From Chloroflexota bacterium (GTDB taxonomy: Bacteria; Chloroflexota; Limnocylindria; QHBO01), in assembly GCA_013694795.1 (NCBI GenBank), contig JACDBS010000017.1, positions 1 through 7,141 of the forward strand: 7,141 bases of DNA, read 5' to 3'. Below are positions 5,388 to 7,141 of this stretch, in pieces. A program made the translations under genes and the position numbers. Under the pieces are notes generated by a model. It was not told the origin of the DNA. It made no database searches and was given only the letters and a program-made list of their open reading frames with translations. Each line of letters starts with the position of its first letter. Positions within the stretch are counted from its first letter, which is position 1.

Positions 5388-5421
5388 CGTGCGGAACGCC
5401 AGGGGCACCGCACGCGCAGAC

Positions 5422-6693
5422 TCAGCCGGGTGGCAGCTCGAGGGCGCCGCGCTCCAGGGGGCCCGGTGAGCCGGAACCCTCGCCCAGGAGCACGCCGGCG
5501 CGGGCCAGCTCCTCGTCGTAGAGAGCCTGGGTGCGGCGCACCTGGGCATCGATGCTGAACCGATCCACCACGGTCCGATACCCGGCCTCGCCGATCCGCC
5601 GGCGCAGATCAAGGTCGTGCAACAGGGAACCAATGGCCTCCGCCAGCGCGCCCGGGTCCGCGGGTGGAACGAGCAGCCCGTCCACACCGGAGGTGATGAC
5701 CTCCGGGATGCCGCCGACCGCGGAGGCCACGACGGGGACGCGCCGGGCCATGGCCTCCAGGATGGAGATGCCCTGTGCCTCGCGCAGGGAGGGAAGGACG
5801 GCAACGGTCAGGTCGGCCGTCAGGGCGGAGACATCCTCCCGCCGCCCGGTGAACACGACACGCCCGTCCACGCCGAGGGATACGGACAGGGCGCGCAATG
5901 CATCGGTCTGGGAGCCTTCGCCAACGATGACCAGGCGTGCCTCCGGCGAACCAGCCAGCACCGATGGCATGGCTTCAACCAGGAACCGATGTCCCTTCTC
6001 CGGCTCCAGGCGCGCAACCACGCCGAGCAATGGGGCACCAGGCGGAATGCCGAATTCGCGGCGAAGGGTGCATGACGTTGGCGAGGCGAATCGCGCCAGG
6101 TCGATCCCGTTCGGGAGGACGGTGAAGCGTGCGCCGGCGCGACCCTCCGCGGAGACCTTGCGGGCGATGCTGTCGGACGGGACGATCAGCCGGTCCATGG
6201 ACGGCGTCAGCGAGGCCAACAGCGCGGCATCCGAGGGCGAGCGGACGCGCGACGAATGGACGGTGGCCATGATCACCGGCGTGCCGGCGGCGACGGCTGC
6301 CCGGGTCCCGAGCACCTCGGCGCGGTACATGTGGGAGTGGACGAGGTCGATCTCCTCGCGGCGCAGCCACGCGGCGAGAGCGCGGATCGCGAGGGCGTCA
6401 TCGGTCTCGTCGATGATGTCGACCGGCAGGCCAAGCGCCCGCACGCGTGACACCGCGGAGCCGGCGGAGAGGGAGAGGGCGCGAACCTCATAGCGGGATC
6501 GGTCCAGGCGCAGGAGCAGCCCGGTGTAGCTCTCCTGGGCGCCACCGTTGCCGCCGGTCGCCAGCAGCTGAAGGATCCTGGGTCGCGGATGGCTCCTGGA
6601 CCGATGAATCCGCCGGTGCCTGGTGTAGGCGGCCCCGGCGATGGCGCCTTCGTGATCTGGCGAGCCAGCCGGGAGCGGTCGATGGGAGTTCAC
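5422..6693 (-). CDS. GT-B fold glycosyltransferase, family 4-like
   Basis: A 423-aa cytoplasmic or membrane-associated glycosyltransferase that would transfer a sugar from a nucleotide-activated donor, probably for surface polysaccharide or glycolipid. The N-terminal Rossmann domain starts at about residue 38 (RILQLLATGGNGGAQ; the GGxGGAQ loop is typical). DLVHSHMYRAEVLGT (116-130) and VLPNGIDLARF (192-202) are family landmarks. The C-terminal donor-binding domain has GVVARLEPEKG (224-234, with the R and K that contact the donor phosphates) and the EX7E motif E305/E313 in REAQGISILEAM. The first 37 residues are Arg/His-rich and variable. The start is GTG 6693, since no other start codon precedes the Rossmann domain. 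No Shine-Dalgarno is visible, which fits the predicted leaderless promoter. Donor and acceptor sugars cannot be told from sequence, and no other polysaccharide genes are nearby. Confidence 0.92.
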   Translation of the reverse strand: MNSHRPLPAGSPDHEGAIAGAAYTRHRRIHRSRSHPRPRILQLLATGGNGGAQESYTGLLLRLDRSRYEVRALSLSAGSAVSRVRALGLPVDIIDETDDALAIRALAAWLRREEIDLVHSHMYRAEVLGTRAAVAAGTPVIMATVHSSRVRSPSDAALLASLTPSMDRLIVPSDSIARKVSAEGRAGARFTVLPNGIDLARFASPTSCTLRREFGIPPGAPLLGVVARLEPEKGHRFLVEAMPSVLAGSPEARLVIVGEGSQTDALRALSVSLGVDGRVVFTGRREDVSALTADLTVAVLPSLREAQGISILEAMARRVPVVASAVGGIPEVITSGVDGLLVPPADPGALAEAIGSLLHDLDLRRRIGEAGYRTVVDRFSIDAQVRRTQALYDEELARAGVLLGEGSGSPGPLERGALELPPG

Positions 6694-6700
6694 ACGCTCG

Positions 6701-6730
6701 ATGCTAGGGAGGGCCGGTCTGTTTCGTCAA
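6701..6730 (-). promoter_or_regulatory. Promoter of the glycosyltransferase, probably leaderless
   Basis: On the minus strand, TTGACG (6730-6725) matches the -35 consensus at five of six bases. After an 18-nt spacer comes TAGCAT (6706-6701) as -10. Only 7 nt separate the -10 from the GTG at 6693, so transcription would begin at or next to the start codon. This agrees with the absence of a ribosome binding site. Confidence 0.6.
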
Positions 6731-6774
6731 AGTGGCCCTTGCCGGCCTGGTCCGAGGCCCCCGCGGTTGCACTC

Positions 6775-6892
6775 AGCGCACCGATCTACCACGCACAGGC
6801 GGTTTGGGCCGCCGATACGGTCAGAAGTTGCGTGGGCGCGCAACTCTTGGCCGAATTGAGGCGCACCTTCGTAGATAGGTGCGCTCAGCGCA
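6775..6892. repeat. Intergenic inverted-repeat cluster
   Basis: Between the glycosyltransferase and the antitoxin-like gene (6694-6986) I see no gene but several ordered repeats. GCGCACCT (6861-6868) and AGGTGCGC (6877-6884) form a perfect 8-bp inverted repeat with an 8-nt centre. AGCGCACCGATCTAC (6775-6789) is the inverted copy of 6871-6885 with one mismatch. AGTTGCG (6826-6832) and CGCAACT (6839-6845) are perfect arms around TGGGCG, similar in plan to the HTH-2 palindrome. CTCAGCGCA is directly repeated at 6772-6780 and 6884-6892. GGCGG/CCGCC (6798-6813) is a weaker pair. No T-run follows any of them. Confidence 0.65.
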
Positions 6893-6970
6893 ACGCATGG
6901 AGTGTAGGCGCGTCAATGGCAGACATCCGAACCGGCATCGGCTTCGAGGTGCCGCCAGACTTGCATTTTG

Positions 6971-6990
6971 ATGCTAGCATGCGTGCATGC
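6971..6990 (+). promoter_or_regulatory. Promoter/operator of the antitoxin-like gene
   Basis: ATGCTAGCAT (6971-6980) is a perfect 10-bp palindrome that contains an extended -10 element (TG-C-TAGCAT, 6972-6980). GCATGC-GT-GCATGC (6977-6990) overlaps it and covers the ATG at 6987. The -10 to ATG distance of 6 nt suggests a leaderless transcript. Ribbon-helix-helix antitoxins usually bind such palindromes over their own promoter, so self-repression is likely. Confidence 0.6.
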
Positions 6991-7141
6991 GAACGACGGT
7001 AACGCTCGACAAGGATGTGGCCGCCGCGGTGCGACGGCTGCGACTGAGCGAGGGCATGGGGCTCAGCGAGGCGCTGAACCGCCTGGCCCGCGCCGGCCTG
7101 ACAGTGAAGCCATCCTCGAAGCCATTCCGGCAGCGCGCCGT
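6987..7141 (+). CDS. Ribbon-helix-helix antitoxin-like protein (VapB/CopG type), 3' end outside window
   Basis: Fifty-one codons are visible before the window ends, all open. The product starts MRTTVTLDKDVAAAVRRLRL and continues with SEGMGLSEALNRLARAGL. This is the RHH pattern: a short N-terminal beta strand (TTVTLD) that enters the DNA groove, then two helices separated by a turn. Family knowledge: such proteins of about 70-90 aa are typically VapB-like antitoxins with a PIN-domain VapC toxin gene directly downstream, which would lie beyond 7141. No Shine-Dalgarno precedes the ATG; the overlapping promoter/operator suggests leaderless translation. An ATG at 6979 is out of frame. It could also be a stand-alone CopG-type regulator. 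Confidence 0.78.
   Translation, partial: MRTTVTLDKDVAAAVRRLRLSEGMGLSEALNRLARAGLTVKPSSKPFRQRA

Noticed and set aside
5531..6493. 320-aa plus-strand open frame opposite the glycosyltransferase
   Set aside because: It is rich in Arg, Ser, Thr and Pro with no domain, while the opposite strand has complete GT-B motifs.
6589..7002. 137-aa plus-strand open frame across the glycosyltransferase start and the intergenic repeats
   Set aside because: No family resemblance and no ribosome binding site. It overlaps the glycosyltransferase start and the promoter of the RHH gene.

Overview
This is a high-GC bacterial window, most likely environmental Chloroflexota or a similar lineage. That placement is an inference. 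It rests on GC-rich coding, a YtxH / Pcm / YggT envelope and repair cluster, and an NtrC-type sigma-54 activator, which argues against most Actinobacteria. No rRNA, tRNA or CRISPR array is visible.

Layout. Bases 1-1100 hold a minus-strand gene for a 229-aa HTH protein. It lies between two direct copies of an array of four GCCGATGTATCGGC-type palindromes. Next comes an NtrC-family response regulator (1210-2703, +) with a good sigma-70-like promoter. A plus-strand cluster follows: YtxH-like protein (2901-3167), protein-L-isoaspartate methyltransferase (3186-3890) and YggT-family membrane protein (3945-4448), closed by a strong intrinsic terminator at 4471-4505. A second HTH gene (4702-5355, +) is a paralogue of the first. 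It is also flanked by palindromes, but of a different sequence (GTTTGCGCTGGGGCGCAAAC). A convergent GT-B glycosyltransferase (6693-5422, -) follows. An intergenic region with further inverted repeats leads to the start of a ribbon-helix-helix antitoxin-like gene (6987 to the window edge).

The most interesting signal is the pair of HTH modules. Both proteins have an N-terminal HTH and a shared C-terminal domain in which D, E, D and K residues have identical spacing (D-x12-E-x6-D-x10-K). This resembles a nuclease-like core but is unproven. Each gene sits inside its own family of palindromes. The site-to-site distances are similar (50-64-50, 50-64-49, 51-62) although the palindromes are unrelated in sequence. 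Both genes also carry the same 18-bp direct-repeat element (GTAAG-N6-GTAAG) 21-23 nt before the start codon. This suggests a repeated family of DNA-binding, possibly DNA-processing, proteins, each with its own palindrome array, loosely comparable to REP/RAYT systems but with a different protein. The other genes look like ordinary housekeeping or envelope functions.
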